Assembly: GCA_965248675.1 (NCBI GenBank)
Contig: CBDFJZ010000008.1
Coordinates: 1,302,001-1,366,000, forward strand
From: UBA6627 sp965248675
Lineage (GTDB): Bacteria > Chloroflexota > Dehalococcoidia > UBA2979
DNA length: 64,000 nucleotides
Direction: 5' to 3'
The stretch's first letter is position 1, and each line of letters starts with the position of its first letter. Below the pieces are notes generated by a model that was given only the letters and a program-made list of their open reading frames with translations, searched no databases and was not told where the DNA came from. The position numbers were made by a program, and so were the translations under genes. This document shows, piece after piece, positions 6,893 to 16,524 of the stretch.

Positions 6893-9800
6893 ATGGCAAC
6901 GTTCGACCCGGTCGCCTCACGCGTGGCGTTTCCGGAGCTCGAGGCGTCGATCCTCGACTTCTGGCGCGACCGCAAGATCTTCGAGCGCAGCGTCGAGGAA
7001 CGCCCCGCCGATCGCATCTTCTCCCTCTACGAGGGACCGCCGACCGCGAACGGCAGCCCCGGTATCCACCACGTGCTCGCGCGCGCCTTCAAAGACGTCG
7101 TGCCCCGCTACCGCACGATGCGCGGCTACCGCGTGCCTCGAAAGGGCGGCTGGGACACCCATGGGCTCCCGGTCGAGCTCGAGGTCGAGCGCGAGCTCGG
7201 GCTGAGCACGAAGCGCGAGATCGAGGCCTACGGGGTCGAGGCGTTCAACCAGAGGTGCCGCGAATCGGTGCTCCGCTACGTCGACGAGTGGGAACAGATG
7301 ACCGATCGCATCGGCTTCTGGATCGACATGGACGACGCGTACATCACCTACTCCAACGAGTACATCGAATCCGGCTGGTGGATTTTCAAACGCCTCTGGG
7401 AAAACGAGCTGGTGTTCCAGGACTTCCGCGTCACCCCGCACTGCCCGCGGTGCGACACCAGCCTCTCGAGTCACGAGATCGCGCTCGGCTATGAGGAGGA
7501 CACGCCCGACCCAGGCGTCACCCTGCGATTCCGCCTGCCTGCTGATGCGCCCGCGCCGGCATCGCTCAGACTAGACGACGGCGTGCCGACCTCGTTGCTG
7601 GCGTGGACGACGACGCCGTGGACGCTGTCCGGCAACACGGCGCTGGCCGTGCTCCCAGAGGGGGAGTACGCGCTGGTCGAGGTCAACCGCGACAACGAGG
7701 AGGCCAAACGGGTGGTGCTCGCGAGCGCGCTTGTTGCGAGCGTCACTGGCGAGGAGGGAACGGTCCTCGGCACGTTGCCCGGCACGGACCTTGTCGGCCT
7801 CGAGTATGAGGCGCTCTACCCGCAGTCCGTCGAGTGGGTGGAGCCGCTCGCGTTCGCGAACGGCCGCGCCCAGCGACTGAAGGAGGGCGACGCGCTCCCG
7901 GCACGGCGCGTGATCGCCTCGGACGAGGTCACCACCGATGAAGGCACGGGCATCCTCCACGTGGCCCCGGCGTTCGGCGAGGCCGACTACGTGATGGGCC
8001 GCGCCGAGGGGCTGATGTTCCTCCAGCCGGTGCGATCCGACGGCGCGATGATCGGCGGGCCCGGCGACGGGATCTTCGCCAAGGAGGCGGACCCGCTGAT
8101 CAGCGAGGACCTGCGCGAGCGCGGGCTCCTCTTCAAGTCAGAGACGATCCGCCACACCTACCCGTTCTGCTGGCGCTGCGGCACCCCGGTGCTCTATTAC
8201 GCGAAGCCGTCGTGGTACATCCGCACGACCGCGGTCGCGCCGAAACTCGTCGAGCACAACCAGCAGATCCACTGGGTCCCGGAGAACATCAAGGACGGCC
8301 GCTTCGGCGAATGGCTCGAGGGCAACGTCGACTGGGCGGTGTCACGCGAGCGTTACTGGGGCACGCCGCTGCCGCTCTGGGTCTGCGAGATCTGCGAGCA
8401 CGTCGAGTGCATCGGCTCCTTCGAGGAGCTGCGCGCGCGCGCCCGCCCGGGTACCGCCGATGGCCTCGAGACCGAGCACGGCTTCGACCCACACCGCCCC
8501 TACGTCGACGGCGTGCAGTTCGACTGCTCGCGCTGCAACGGCACGATGCGGCGCACGCCCGAGGTCGCCGACGGTTGGTTCGACTCGGGCGCGATGCCCT
8601 ACGCGCAGTGGCACTACCCGTTCGAGAACCAGGAGCTGTTCGACGAGCGCTTCCCCGCCGACTTCATCTGCGAGGCCGTCGATCAGACGCGCGGCTGGTT
8701 CTACACGCTGCACGCCCTGGCGACGCTACTGCACCGCACCGAGGACGTGCCCGAAGGCATCTCCTTCCGCAACGTGATCAGCCTCGGCCACATCCTCGAC
8801 GGCGACGGACAGAAGATGTCGAAGTCGAAGGACAACGTCGTCGACCCGTGGTCGGTCCTCGACCACCACGGCGCCGACGCGACGCGCTGGTACATGTACA
8901 CCGCCTCGCCGCCCGGCAACGCGCGCCGCTTCTCCGAGGACCTCGTCGCCGAGACGACGCGACGCTTCCTCTCGACGCTCTGGAACACGTACTCGTTCTT
9001 CGTCACCTACGCGAACCTCGCCGGCTTCGATCCGTCGGCGCCCGCCAGCGCCAACGAGGCGCCGACCGAGCTCGACCGCTGGGTCCGCTCGGAGCTGCAC
9101 CGCACCGTGCAGCGTGTGACCGAAGGCCTCGAGGCGTACGAGCTGTCCGACGCCGCGCGGCCCATCGAGCAGTTCGTCGAGGAGCTGTCGAACTGGTACG
9201 TGCGGCGCAGCCGGCGGCGCTTCTGGCGCTCCGGCGACGACGCGGACAGCCGCGTCGCGCTGCGCACGCTCTACGAGTGCCTCGCCACGGTGTCACGCGT
9301 GCTCGCGCCGTTCGCCCCGTTCGTCGCCGAATCGCTGTACCGCAACCTGGTCGCCGATCGCGTCGAAGCCGCGGAGGAGTCGGTGCACCTCGCGACGTGG
9401 CCCGAGACGGACGAGGCCGCGATCGACGCGACGCTGTCGGAGGAGATGGCCGCCGTGCAACGGATGGTGTCGCTGGGCCGCGCCGCGCGATCGTCAGCGC
9501 AGCTGCGCGTGCGGCAACCGCTCGCCACGGCCGTACTAGTGGCGCGGACCGAGGTCGAGCGGGGCGCCCTCGAGCGGCTCGCACCGCTGGTCGCCGACGA
9601 GCTGAACGTGAAGACCGTCGAGGTGCTCGAAGACGCGGGCGACCGTGTCGCGTACACGCTGCGGCCGAACCTACCGGTCCTCGGCCCGAAGTTCGGGCGC
9701 GAGGTCGGCAAGATCCGAGGCGCGCTCGAACGTGCAGACGCGCCGTCGATCGTGCGGGCAATGCGCGCCGGCGAGCCGGTGCAGCTCGACGGCTTCGAGC

Positions 9801-10186
9801 TTGGCGGCGGCGACGTCCTCGTTGGCGTCGAGGCGGCCGACGGGTGGGCCGCCGCCGAGGACGGCGGTTACGTCGCGCTCCTCGATACGACGATCACCCC
9901 GGAGCTGCGCTCGGAGGGCCTCGCCCGCGAGCTGGTGCGGCGGCTGCAAGACTTGCGGCGTGAGGCGGACCTCGAGGTGTCCGACCGCATCGAGGTGCGG
10001 TATGCCCTCGCCGAGGGTGCGGACGAGCTCGAAGGGGCGTTCGCCGAGCACGGGGAGTACGTCGCCGACGAGACGCTGGCGCTCAGCATCGAGGCTGGGA
10101 CAGCGGACGTCAGTTGGCCGTCCACGAGCGCGACGATCGACGGGCTGGAGGTGACGCTCGCGCTGACGCGCGCCGCGGACGCTTAG
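6893..10186 (+). CDS. ileS: Isoleucyl-tRNA synthetase, long (IleS2-like) type
   Basis: A 1097-residue class I synthetase charging tRNA-Ile. The HIGH-type motif is GIHH at about 57-60 and KMSKS is at 641-645; the editing CP1 domain and an anticodon-binding domain lie between and after. The protein is about 150 residues longer than the short bacterial form and the C-terminus lacks the Cys-rich zinc module of E. coli IleS, which fits the IleS2 (eukaryote-like) branch often linked to low mupirocin sensitivity; that phenotype is inference. The ATG at 6893 follows an AGAAGGGA box; an ATG at 6854 directly after the terminator T run is less likely. Expression is controlled by the T-box upstream. Confidence 0.95.
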   Translation: MATFDPVASRVAFPELEASILDFWRDRKIFERSVEERPADRIFSLYEGPPTANGSPGIHHVLARAFKDVVPRYRTMRGYRVPRKGGWDTHGLPVELEVERELGLSTKREIEAYGVEAFNQRCRESVLRYVDEWEQMTDRIGFWIDMDDAYITYSNEYIESGWWIFKRLWENELVFQDFRVTPHCPRCDTSLSSHEIALGYEEDTPDPGVTLRFRLPADAPAPASLRLDDGVPTSLLAWTTTPWTLSGNTALAVLPEGEYALVEVNRDNEEAKRVVLASALVASVTGEEGTVLGTLPGTDLVGLEYEALYPQSVEWVEPLAFANGRAQRLKEGDALPARRVIASDEVTTDEGTGILHVAPAFGEADYVMGRAEGLMFLQPVRSDGAMIGGPGDGIFAKEADPLISEDLRERGLLFKSETIRHTYPFCWRCGTPVLYYAKPSWYIRTTAVAPKLVEHNQQIHWVPENIKDGRFGEWLEGNVDWAVSRERYWGTPLPLWVCEICEHVECIGSFEELRARARPGTADGLETEHGFDPHRPYVDGVQFDCSRCNGTMRRTPEVADGWFDSGAMPYAQWHYPFENQELFDERFPADFICEAVDQTRGWFYTLHALATLLHRTEDVPEGISFRNVISLGHILDGDGQKMSKSKDNVVDPWSVLDHHGADATRWYMYTASPPGNARRFSEDLVAETTRRFLSTLWNTYSFFVTYANLAGFDPSAPASANEAPTELDRWVRSELHRTVQRVTEGLEAYELSDAARPIEQFVEELSNWYVRRSRRRFWRSGDDADSRVALRTLYECLATVSRVLAPFAPFVAESLYRNLVADRVEAAEESVHLATWPETDEAAIDATLSEEMAAVQRMVSLGRAARSSAQLRVRQPLATAVLVARTEVERGALERLAPLVADELNVKTVEVLEDAGDRVAYTLRPNLPVLGPKFGREVGKIRGALERADAPSIVRAMRAGEPVQLDGFELGGGDVLVGVEAADGWAAAEDGGYVALLDTTITPELRSEGLARELVRRLQDLRREADLEVSDRIEVRYALAEGADELEGAFAEHGEYVADETLALSIEAGTADVSWPSTSATIDGLEVTLALTRAADA

Positions 10187-11373
10187 CCGCGCGCGATCAG
10201 ATCGACCGGGTCGTCGCGGTTCTCGGCCTCGGCGCGGCGGTCCGAGCGGCGGTGGCGGGTGCGCGAGCCGTTCGAGCCGTTCTCCGGGTCGCGCTCGGAG
10301 GGCAACGGTCGCAGCGCGCCGGGCGGCAAGTGGTCCTCCTCGTCCTCCGGGGCGATGGTCAGCCAGCGAACGACCTTCCAGACGGCGGAAATCCAGGAGC
10401 GATCCTCGTCGCCTCGCTCGCGGCCGTGACGCGGCTCCTCGCGGAGCACGTGCGGCAGCTCGTTGGCGATCTCCGCGCCGAGGATCAGGATGTTCGCGCT
10501 GAGGAAGACCCAGAACAGCAGCACGACGACGCCACCGAGCGCTCCGTAGACCACCTCGTAGCTCGCGAAGTTCGTGAGGTAGACCGTGAAGGCGTACTTC
10601 AGCGCCTCGAAGGCTACGGCGGCGAACAGCGCGCCGGGCCAGAGATAGCGGAAGCGGACGTGGCGATTCGGCGCCAGCCAATAGAGCAAGGAGAACGCCA
10701 GGAAGGAGAGGAAAAGCGAGGTCCCGATCGTCGCGGCGTCCCAGACCCACTCGAAGTTCGCGCCCAGCGGCAGGTTCTCCGTGCGCTGGCGGATGATCTG
10801 CCACGCCGTCGAGAGCACCACCCCGCCCAACACCGGCAGGCCGAGGATTGGCAGCAGCGTGTAGTCGATCAGCTTCCCGCGCAGCGCCGGCCGCGCGCGC
10901 CGTGCCTCAAACGCAACGTTCAACGCCGTGCGCACCGACGCGGAGAGCGCCCCCGAGGTCCAGATCGCCGCGATCAGCGACACGAGCGCGAGCTGAGGCG
11001 CCACGTTGGTCGTGCCCTCCACCGCCTGAATCACCTCGCTGGACTGGACCGGCAGTGCGTCCACCAGGGCGTCGATCACACGTTCCTGGAGCCCGGAGTC
11101 GCGCAGCACGAGGCCGAAGATTGCAACCGTGAGGATCAGCAGCGGCAGCAGTGAAAAGAGCGTGTAGTACGAGATCGCGGCCGCCATCTGCGTACCACGA
11201 TCCTCGGCGAAGTTCTTCGTCGATCGGCCGGTCACCCGCAACACGACGCTGACCCAGTACCAGGGCGCGATGCGCGTACGACGCGGCGGCTCCGCGGACG
11301 GCGGATCGACCGAGGATGACTCGACTGGGGGCTGAGGTTGGGCGAGGGCGGGTTCCGCCACGGAACTCCTCAA
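10183..11373 (-). CDS. YihY/BrkB (UPF0761) family membrane protein
   Basis: A 396-residue membrane protein with about six transmembrane helices and the family pattern of an N-terminal amphipathic segment, then AAAISYYTLFSLLPLLIL and a conserved SAxWTSxA-like block (AAIWTSGALSASVRTALN). The family was once called ribonuclease BN, a misassignment; its true role is unknown. The C-terminal 80 residues are charged and rich in Arg and Asp, probably cytoplasmic. The gene is convergent with ileS and their stop codons overlap by 4 bases. Confidence 0.85.
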   Translation of the reverse strand: MRSSVAEPALAQPQPPVESSSVDPPSAEPPRRTRIAPWYWVSVVLRVTGRSTKNFAEDRGTQMAAAISYYTLFSLLPLLILTVAIFGLVLRDSGLQERVIDALVDALPVQSSEVIQAVEGTTNVAPQLALVSLIAAIWTSGALSASVRTALNVAFEARRARPALRGKLIDYTLLPILGLPVLGGVVLSTAWQIIRQRTENLPLGANFEWVWDAATIGTSLFLSFLAFSLLYWLAPNRHVRFRYLWPGALFAAVAFEALKYAFTVYLTNFASYEVVYGALGGVVVLLFWVFLSANILILGAEIANELPHVLREEPRHGRERGDEDRSWISAVWKVVRWLTIAPEDEEDHLPPGALRPLPSERDPENGSNGSRTRHRRSDRRAEAENRDDPVDLIARG

Positions 11374-11465
11374 CCAGCAGGCGCCTCGACGGTGGGCGCT
11401 CGCTTGGCGATCCTACTCGTGTAGCCCATCACATCCGGATGGGTCCCGCATCAGGGATCGTAGCA

Positions 11466-12620
11466 ATGTCCGGTCGTCCGCAGAGCCAGCACGTCGAATA
11501 TCAGCGAGTGGTTGTGAAGGTCGGCACAAACGTGCTGACCGCCGGCAGCGACGAGCTGGACATCCAGGCGATGGCGAGCCTCGTCGAACAGATCGCCTCG
11601 ATGCGGGCGCTCGGCATCGAGGTGTTGCTCGTCACCTCCGGCGCGATCGCGGCCGGACGCCACCGCGTACACGCGAGCGATGGCGTCGGCCGCCTGCATC
11701 CTCGGGACGTCCAGGCGCGGCAGGTGTTCGCGGCCGTGGGCCAGGGGCGGCTCATGGCGCTCTGGGACGATCTCTTCGAGCAGCACGACGTGGTGATCGC
11801 CCAGGCGCTGCTCACCGGCACCGACCTGGCCGATCGCGTGAGCTACCTCAACGCGCGGAACACGCTGACCCGGCTGATCGAGGTCGGCGTCGTCCCGATC
11901 ATCAACGAAAACGACGTCGTTTCCGTCGAGGAGATCGACGCGCACAACATCGGCGACAACGATCGTCTCTCGGCGCAGGTCGCGAACCTCGTCGATGCCG
12001 ACCTGCTGCTGCTGCTGACCGACATCGCCGGCCTCTACTCCGCGGACCCCGCGCAGGACGCGAGCGCGCACCTGATCGAGGAGGTGCCCCGCATCGACGC
12101 CGCGATCCTCGAGGCGGCCGCCGGCGCCCCCGGCGCGCGGGGCACCGGTGGCATGGCGACGAAAATCGAGGCCGCGAAGCTGGCGACGCAACACGGCAGC
12201 CACGTAGTGATCGCCGACGGACGAGCACGCGCGATCGCGCTACGCGCGGCCTCGGGCGAACCGGTGGGCACGCACTTCCATCCGACCGGGGATCGAATCG
12301 AGAGCCGCCGGCGCTACCTGCTGTCCGGCCTCCAGGCGCGCGGCCGTGTCACCGTCGACGCCGGCGCCGCGACTGCGCTGCGCCACGGCGGCAACTCGCT
12401 GCTGCCGGCCGGCGTCACCGGCGCCGAGGGCGAGTTCGCGCGCGGCGACGTCGTTCACATCTACGACGCCAACGGCTCACACGTGGCGACAGGCGTCGCA
12501 AATTACGACCGCTCGGAGATCGAGCAGATCGCCGGCAAGCATTCCGATCAGATCGTGCGCGTGCTCGGCTACGAGTACTCCGAGGAGATCGTGCACCGGA
12601 ACAACCTCGTCCTCGTGTAA
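11466..12620 (+). CDS. proB: Glutamate 5-kinase with PUA domain
   Basis: Catalyses the first step of proline synthesis, ATP-dependent phosphorylation of glutamate. In 384 residues it has the amino-acid-kinase fold with VVVKVGTNVLT at the N-terminus, LLVTSGAIAAGR, IINENDVVSVEE and the GTGGMATKIEAAKLA nucleotide loop, followed by a C-terminal PUA domain from about residue 285. The ATG at 11466 is preceded by an AGGGA-like box. No proA is adjacent. A small P-loop kinase gene follows 22 bases later. Confidence 0.93.
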   Translation: MSGRPQSQHVEYQRVVVKVGTNVLTAGSDELDIQAMASLVEQIASMRALGIEVLLVTSGAIAAGRHRVHASDGVGRLHPRDVQARQVFAAVGQGRLMALWDDLFEQHDVVIAQALLTGTDLADRVSYLNARNTLTRLIEVGVVPIINENDVVSVEEIDAHNIGDNDRLSAQVANLVDADLLLLLTDIAGLYSADPAQDASAHLIEEVPRIDAAILEAAAGAPGARGTGGMATKIEAAKLATQHGSHVVIADGRARAIALRAASGEPVGTHFHPTGDRIESRRRYLLSGLQARGRVTVDAGAATALRHGGNSLLPAGVTGAEGEFARGDVVHIYDANGSHVATGVANYDRSEIEQIAGKHSDQIVRVLGYEYSEEIVHRNNLVLV

Positions 12621-12642
12621 AGGTGCTTGCGGGAGGCGAATC

Positions 12643-13200
12643 ATGACCAGCTTGATCATCGTCAACGGCCACCCCGGCTGGGGGAAAACGACGCTCGCCA
12701 CCTGCCTCGCGGACGAGCTCGGCATCCCCTGCATCACGAAGGACCTATTCAAGGAGGCGCTCTACGAGCACGCGCTACCCGCCGATCGCGAGGCCTCGCG
12801 CGATCTCGGGCGCCTTGCGTATGACCTCGCGTTCACGGCGGTCGAGGCGGTGCTCGCGTCAAGGACCTCGGCGATCCTCGAGGCGCCGTTGCACCGCCGG
12901 TTCTCGCAAGCACGCGTGGAGCGGATCGCGGCGGAGCATCGCGCGAGCGTGATCCAGGTTCTGCTGACCGCCGATGCCGACGTCCTCGAGGCCCGTTACG
13001 TCGCCCGGCGGGCGACCGTTGGACGCCATGAGGGTCACGACGTGGGCTTCACGGTGAGCGAGCTGCGCTCCGGCCTCGCCAAACCGTTCGACGCCCTCGA
13101 GGTGGCAGCGACGATCGAGCTAGATACGAACGACTTCGCGCTCATCGACCGCGACGCGCTGCTGGCGGATCTCCGAACGCTGCTCCGCCCCCGCCGATGA
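12643..13200 (+). CDS. Small P-loop kinase-like protein (AAA_33 / zeta-like)
   Basis: A 185-residue protein that starts with a Walker A loop (GHPGWGKTT, residues about 9-17) and then TKDLFKEALYE, a pattern found in AAA_33-type kinases and chloramphenicol-phosphotransferase-like or zeta-toxin-like proteins. A distal EARYVARRATVGRHEGHD segment resembles the lid Arg region of these kinases. Substrate is unknown. The ATG at 12643 has a GGGAGG box 6 bases upstream. It lies between proB and a small acidic protein with no sign of an antitoxin, so a toxin role is not supported. Confidence 0.7.
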   Translation: MTSLIIVNGHPGWGKTTLATCLADELGIPCITKDLFKEALYEHALPADREASRDLGRLAYDLAFTAVEAVLASRTSAILEAPLHRRFSQARVERIAAEHRASVIQVLLTADADVLEARYVARRATVGRHEGHDVGFTVSELRSGLAKPFDALEVAATIELDTNDFALIDRDALLADLRTLLRPRR

Positions 13201-13245
13201 TCTCGACGTGTAGGATCAGCCCCCGCGAGTACCGAGGAGCCCCCG

Positions 13246-13581
13246 ATGCCCGACTACAGCTTCGAGCGCGAAGCACGCACCGCGAACTCCGAGCAGTGGA
13301 CGATCGAGACACCCGAACACTCGATCGGACGCGTGGACGTGCACTTCACCACCTCGGCGGCGCACGCAACGCTCTCGGTGCACACCTCGGTCGACGACGA
13401 CGAGATACAGCGGCTGATCGCCGAGATCGACGAGCGAATCGTGCTCTCCGGCGATCCGTACCGGGAGGACTTCATCGTCACCGTCTGGCGCGGCGAAGAG
13501 CTCGGCGTGTTCGCCGAAGAAGCGGACGCCGAGGACGACGAGAGCGAAGACGGCGACTCCGAGGAGGATTCGCCCGACTAG
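13246..13581 (+). CDS. Small acidic hypothetical protein
   Basis: A 111-residue protein with an ordered first part (about 1-90, mixed beta strands and helices, including IQRLIAEIDERIV and REDFIVTVWRGEELG) and a tail of almost pure Asp, Glu and Ser. I do not recognise a named domain. A GAGGAG box precedes the ATG and dapB starts 9 bases after the stop, so it is probably in the dapB transcript. Codon use is like that of its neighbours, which supports a real gene. Confidence 0.7.
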   Translation: MPDYSFEREARTANSEQWTIETPEHSIGRVDVHFTTSAAHATLSVHTSVDDDEIQRLIAEIDERIVLSGDPYREDFIVTVWRGEELGVFAEEADAEDDESEDGDSEEDSPD

Positions 13582-13590
13582 GAGGCCAGC

Positions 13591-14367
13591 ATGATCCGCG
13601 TCGTGGTCAGTGGCACCGGCCAGATGGGGACGTTGATCCTCGGCGCGCTCGAGGAGGCCAAAGACCTGCAGCCAGTCGGCATCCTCGAGCCGATCGCAGC
13701 CAACGTGGACAGCGAGACCGTGCTCCCGATGCACGCCGACCCGAGCGAGCTCTTCACGGCGACCAACCCCGACGTGGTCGTCGACTTCACGAACGCCGAG
13801 GCCACTCCCGTGCTCGTCGAGGCCGCCCTCGAGCACGGCGTGCGCTCCGTGATCGGCACGAGCGGTATCCCCGAGGAGACGCTGACGACGCTCCGCCATG
13901 GCTGCGCCGAGCAGGGGCTGGGCGCGGTGGTGGCGCCCAACTTCGCGATCGGGGCGGTGATGCTGATGTACATGGCACGCCTCGGAGCGCGCTACTTCGA
14001 GTCAGCCGAGATCATCGAGCTCCACCACGACGGCAAGGTCGACGCGCCCAGCGGCACCGCGCTGTCGACCGCGCAGCTGATGCGCGAGGCGCGCGGCCAC
14101 GACTTCGGCCACAACGTGCCGGAGCTGACCCACATCGAGGGCACCCGCGGCGGCGTCGAGGGCGGCATTGGAATCCACTCGGTGCGGCTGCCTGGACTGG
14201 TCGCCCACCAGGAGGTGATCTTCGGTGGGCAGGGGCAGACGCTCACGCTGCGCCACGACAGCACCGGCCGCGACTCGTTCGTCCCCGGCGTGCTACTCGC
14301 GATACGCGAGGTGATGGAGCGCGATCACCTCGTTGAGGGGCTCGATCAACTCGTCGGCCTGACTTAG
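13591..14367 (+). CDS. dapB: 4-hydroxy-tetrahydrodipicolinate reductase
   Basis: Second committed enzyme of lysine and diaminopimelate synthesis, reducing the DapA product with NAD(P)H. The 258-residue protein has a Rossmann start (VVVSGTGQMG; the last position of the usual GxxGxMG loop is altered) and the family signature ELHHDGKVDAPSGTA with catalytic His and Lys. A perfect AGGAGG box lies 5 bases before the ATG. It is the first of four consecutive genes of the aspartate pathway or adjoining it. Confidence 0.94.
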   Translation: MIRVVVSGTGQMGTLILGALEEAKDLQPVGILEPIAANVDSETVLPMHADPSELFTATNPDVVVDFTNAEATPVLVEAALEHGVRSVIGTSGIPEETLTTLRHGCAEQGLGAVVAPNFAIGAVMLMYMARLGARYFESAEIIELHHDGKVDAPSGTALSTAQLMREARGHDFGHNVPELTHIEGTRGGVEGGIGIHSVRLPGLVAHQEVIFGGQGQTLTLRHDSTGRDSFVPGVLLAIREVMERDHLVEGLDQLVGLT

Positions 14368-14481
14368 CCCCCTCGGGAGTTCCACGAGGCCGCACGCCTC
14401 GATCGGACGTGGGTCCGCGCCGTAAGATGGTGGGCCGCGCTCCCGACGAGGAGCGAGGCGAGCCGACCGAGGAGCCGAGCC

Positions 14482-15504
14482 GTGCCAAACGTGGCAGTGA
14501 TCGGGGCAACGGGCGCCGTGGGGGATGTGTTCCTCCGCGTTGCTGAGCAACGCGACTTCCCGATCGAGGAGCTCAAGCTCCTCGCGACCTCACGCTCCGC
14601 CGGCAAGCAACTCCAGTTCCGAGGCGAGTCGATCACCGTCGAGGAAACGAACGAGGCGGCTGTCGCCAGCGCCGACGTGGTGTTCTGCTCCGCCACGGCC
14701 GAGGCGTCGAAGCGCTGGGGACCGATCGTGCGCGCCAACGGTGGCGTGATGATCGACGATGGTTCCGCGTATCGGATGGAACCGAACGTCCCGCTGGTGG
14801 TGCCCGAGATCAACGGCGACGACCTCGAGTGGCACGAGGGCATCGTCTCGATCCCGAACTGCACGACGACGCCGATGGTGCTCGCGTTGCACGCGATGAA
14901 GGCGGTCGCGACGCCGGTGCGCGTGACCGCCGCGACCTACCAGGCCGTCACCGGCAGCGGTACCGCGGCCGCCGTGGAGTTGCGCAAGCAGGTCGAGGCG
15001 ATCGGGCGCGGCGAGGCCGTACCGGCACCGGCCGTCTATCCGCAGCAGATCGCGATGAACGTGCTGCCGCAGGTCGATGACTTCGACGAGGACGGCTACA
15101 CCATAGAAGAGATCAAGATGCGCAACGAGACGCGCAAGATCCTGCACCAGCCGGATCTGCCCGTCGCGACGACCTGCGTCCGCGTCCCGACGATCGTCGG
15201 TCACGCCGAGGCCGTGCACGCCGAGTTCGACCGACCAGTCGACCTCGAGGCGCTGCACCAGGCGCTCGCCGCGCAGCCGGGGATCGCGATCGGCGAGCGC
15301 CCCGAGGACTACGCCACGCCGTTGCAAGCCGAGGGCAACGACCTGACGCACGTCGGGCGGCTGCGCCCGGACCCGACGGTGCCGGACGGCCGCGGGGTCG
15401 TGTTCTGGTGCGTGAGCGACAACCTGCGCAAGGGCGCCGCGACGAACGCCATTCAGATCGCGGAGGAGCTGATCGCGCGAGACCTGCTCAAGCGTTCCTC
15501 GTAG
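14482..15504 (+). CDS. asd: Aspartate-semialdehyde dehydrogenase
   Basis: Reduces aspartyl phosphate to aspartate semialdehyde, the branch point to lysine, threonine and methionine. The 340 residues include the Rossmann loop VIGATGAVG, the catalytic Cys127 in SIPNCTTTPM and the VTGSGTAA-type substrate loop. Length is normal. It starts 114 bases after dapB; that gap contains no clear promoter. Its substrate is supplied by LysC (61.4 kb) and its product feeds DapA, the next gene. Confidence 0.95.
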   Translation: MPNVAVIGATGAVGDVFLRVAEQRDFPIEELKLLATSRSAGKQLQFRGESITVEETNEAAVASADVVFCSATAEASKRWGPIVRANGGVMIDDGSAYRMEPNVPLVVPEINGDDLEWHEGIVSIPNCTTTPMVLALHAMKAVATPVRVTAATYQAVTGSGTAAAVELRKQVEAIGRGEAVPAPAVYPQQIAMNVLPQVDDFDEDGYTIEEIKMRNETRKILHQPDLPVATTCVRVPTIVGHAEAVHAEFDRPVDLEALHQALAAQPGIAIGERPEDYATPLQAEGNDLTHVGRLRPDPTVPDGRGVVFWCVSDNLRKGAATNAIQIAEELIARDLLKRSS

Positions 15505-15607
15505 CCCTCTCGGCGCGGGCCCAAGCGCCAACTCTGATCCCAGACTTGGTACGATTCCGCCCACGCCAGGCGTGTGACACCGCCCGGCGGCGGCTGGGGG
15601 GTATGTG

Positions 15608-16513
15608 ATGACTGCTGAATTCGGCCGTCTCGTGACAGCAATGATCACCCCGATGACTACCGAGGGCGAGGTCGACCTCGCCCAGACCAGCGAACTCGCG
15701 AAGGCGCTCGTCGCCTCGGGCACGGAAACGATCGTCTCGACGGGGACGACCGGCGAGGTGCCGACGCTGAGCGATGACGAGCAGTACGACGTATGGCGCA
15801 CCGTCAAAGCGGCGGTCGGTCCGGACGTCGCGGTGATCGCGGGGGCCACCGACAACAACACCGCGGCCTCGATCGAGCGAGCGCGCGCGGCGGCCGACCT
15901 GGGCCTCGACGGCCTGCTCTGCACGGTGCCTGCCTACAACAAGCCGACGCAGCCGGGCCTGATCGCCCACTTCACGGCGATCGCCGAAGCCAGCTCGCTG
16001 CCCTGCATGCTCTACAACGTGCCGTCGCGCACGGCGCTGAACATGACCGCCGAGACCACCCTCGAGCTGGCGCAGCTTCCGAACGTGATCGGGATCAAGG
16101 AGGCCAGCGGCAGCATCGAGCAGATCGCGCACATCATCGAGCACGCGCCGGGGGGATTCCGGGTCTGGTCGGGCAACGACGGCGACACGCTGCCGATCCT
16201 GGCGGTCGGCGGGTACGGCGTCGTTTCGGTGGCGTCGCACCTCGCGGGCAGGCAGATCGCGGAGATGATCGCGGCCGCCGTCGCCGGCGATCTCGCAACC
16301 GCCGGCGCGATCCACCGGCGCCTGCTCCCGCTCGTCGACGTGATCTTCTATGAGAGCAGCCCGGGCCCGTTGAAGTGGGCGATCAACCACCTCGGCTTCG
16401 AGGTCGGACCGCCACGGCTGCCACTCGTGGAGGCCTCGGAGGCGGCGCAGGCGCTGATTCGAGGCGAGCTGGCGAAGCACCAGATCGACTTGCCGGTCCC
16501 GGCGACGGCGTAG
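15608..16513 (+). CDS. dapA: 4-hydroxy-tetrahydrodipicolinate synthase
   Basis: Condenses aspartate semialdehyde with pyruvate. A 301-residue TIM barrel with GTTGEVPTLS near residue 45, the MLYNVPSRT block with the catalytic Tyr, and the Schiff-base Lys in GIKEASG. ATG at 15608 is preceded by a six-G run as ribosome binding site; a GTG directly before it would add one residue. The gene is followed 11 bases later by a BKACE-like gene. Confidence 0.95.
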   Translation: MTAEFGRLVTAMITPMTTEGEVDLAQTSELAKALVASGTETIVSTGTTGEVPTLSDDEQYDVWRTVKAAVGPDVAVIAGATDNNTAASIERARAAADLGLDGLLCTVPAYNKPTQPGLIAHFTAIAEASSLPCMLYNVPSRTALNMTAETTLELAQLPNVIGIKEASGSIEQIAHIIEHAPGGFRVWSGNDGDTLPILAVGGYGVVSVASHLAGRQIAEMIAAAVAGDLATAGAIHRRLLPLVDVIFYESSPGPLKWAINHLGFEVGPPRLPLVEASEAAQALIRGELAKHQIDLPVPATA

Positions 16514-16524
16514 CCGGCGCTCCG

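Noticed and set aside
8212..9963. A 583-codon plus-strand frame within ileS
   Set aside because: Arg- and Ala-dominated out-of-frame reading of the synthetase gene; no motif or start signal.
12643..13200. Zeta-type toxin of a toxin-antitoxin pair
   Set aside because: The Walker A start resembles zeta toxins, but no small antitoxin gene is adjacent and the gene sits in a run of metabolic genes; a generic small kinase is the safer call.
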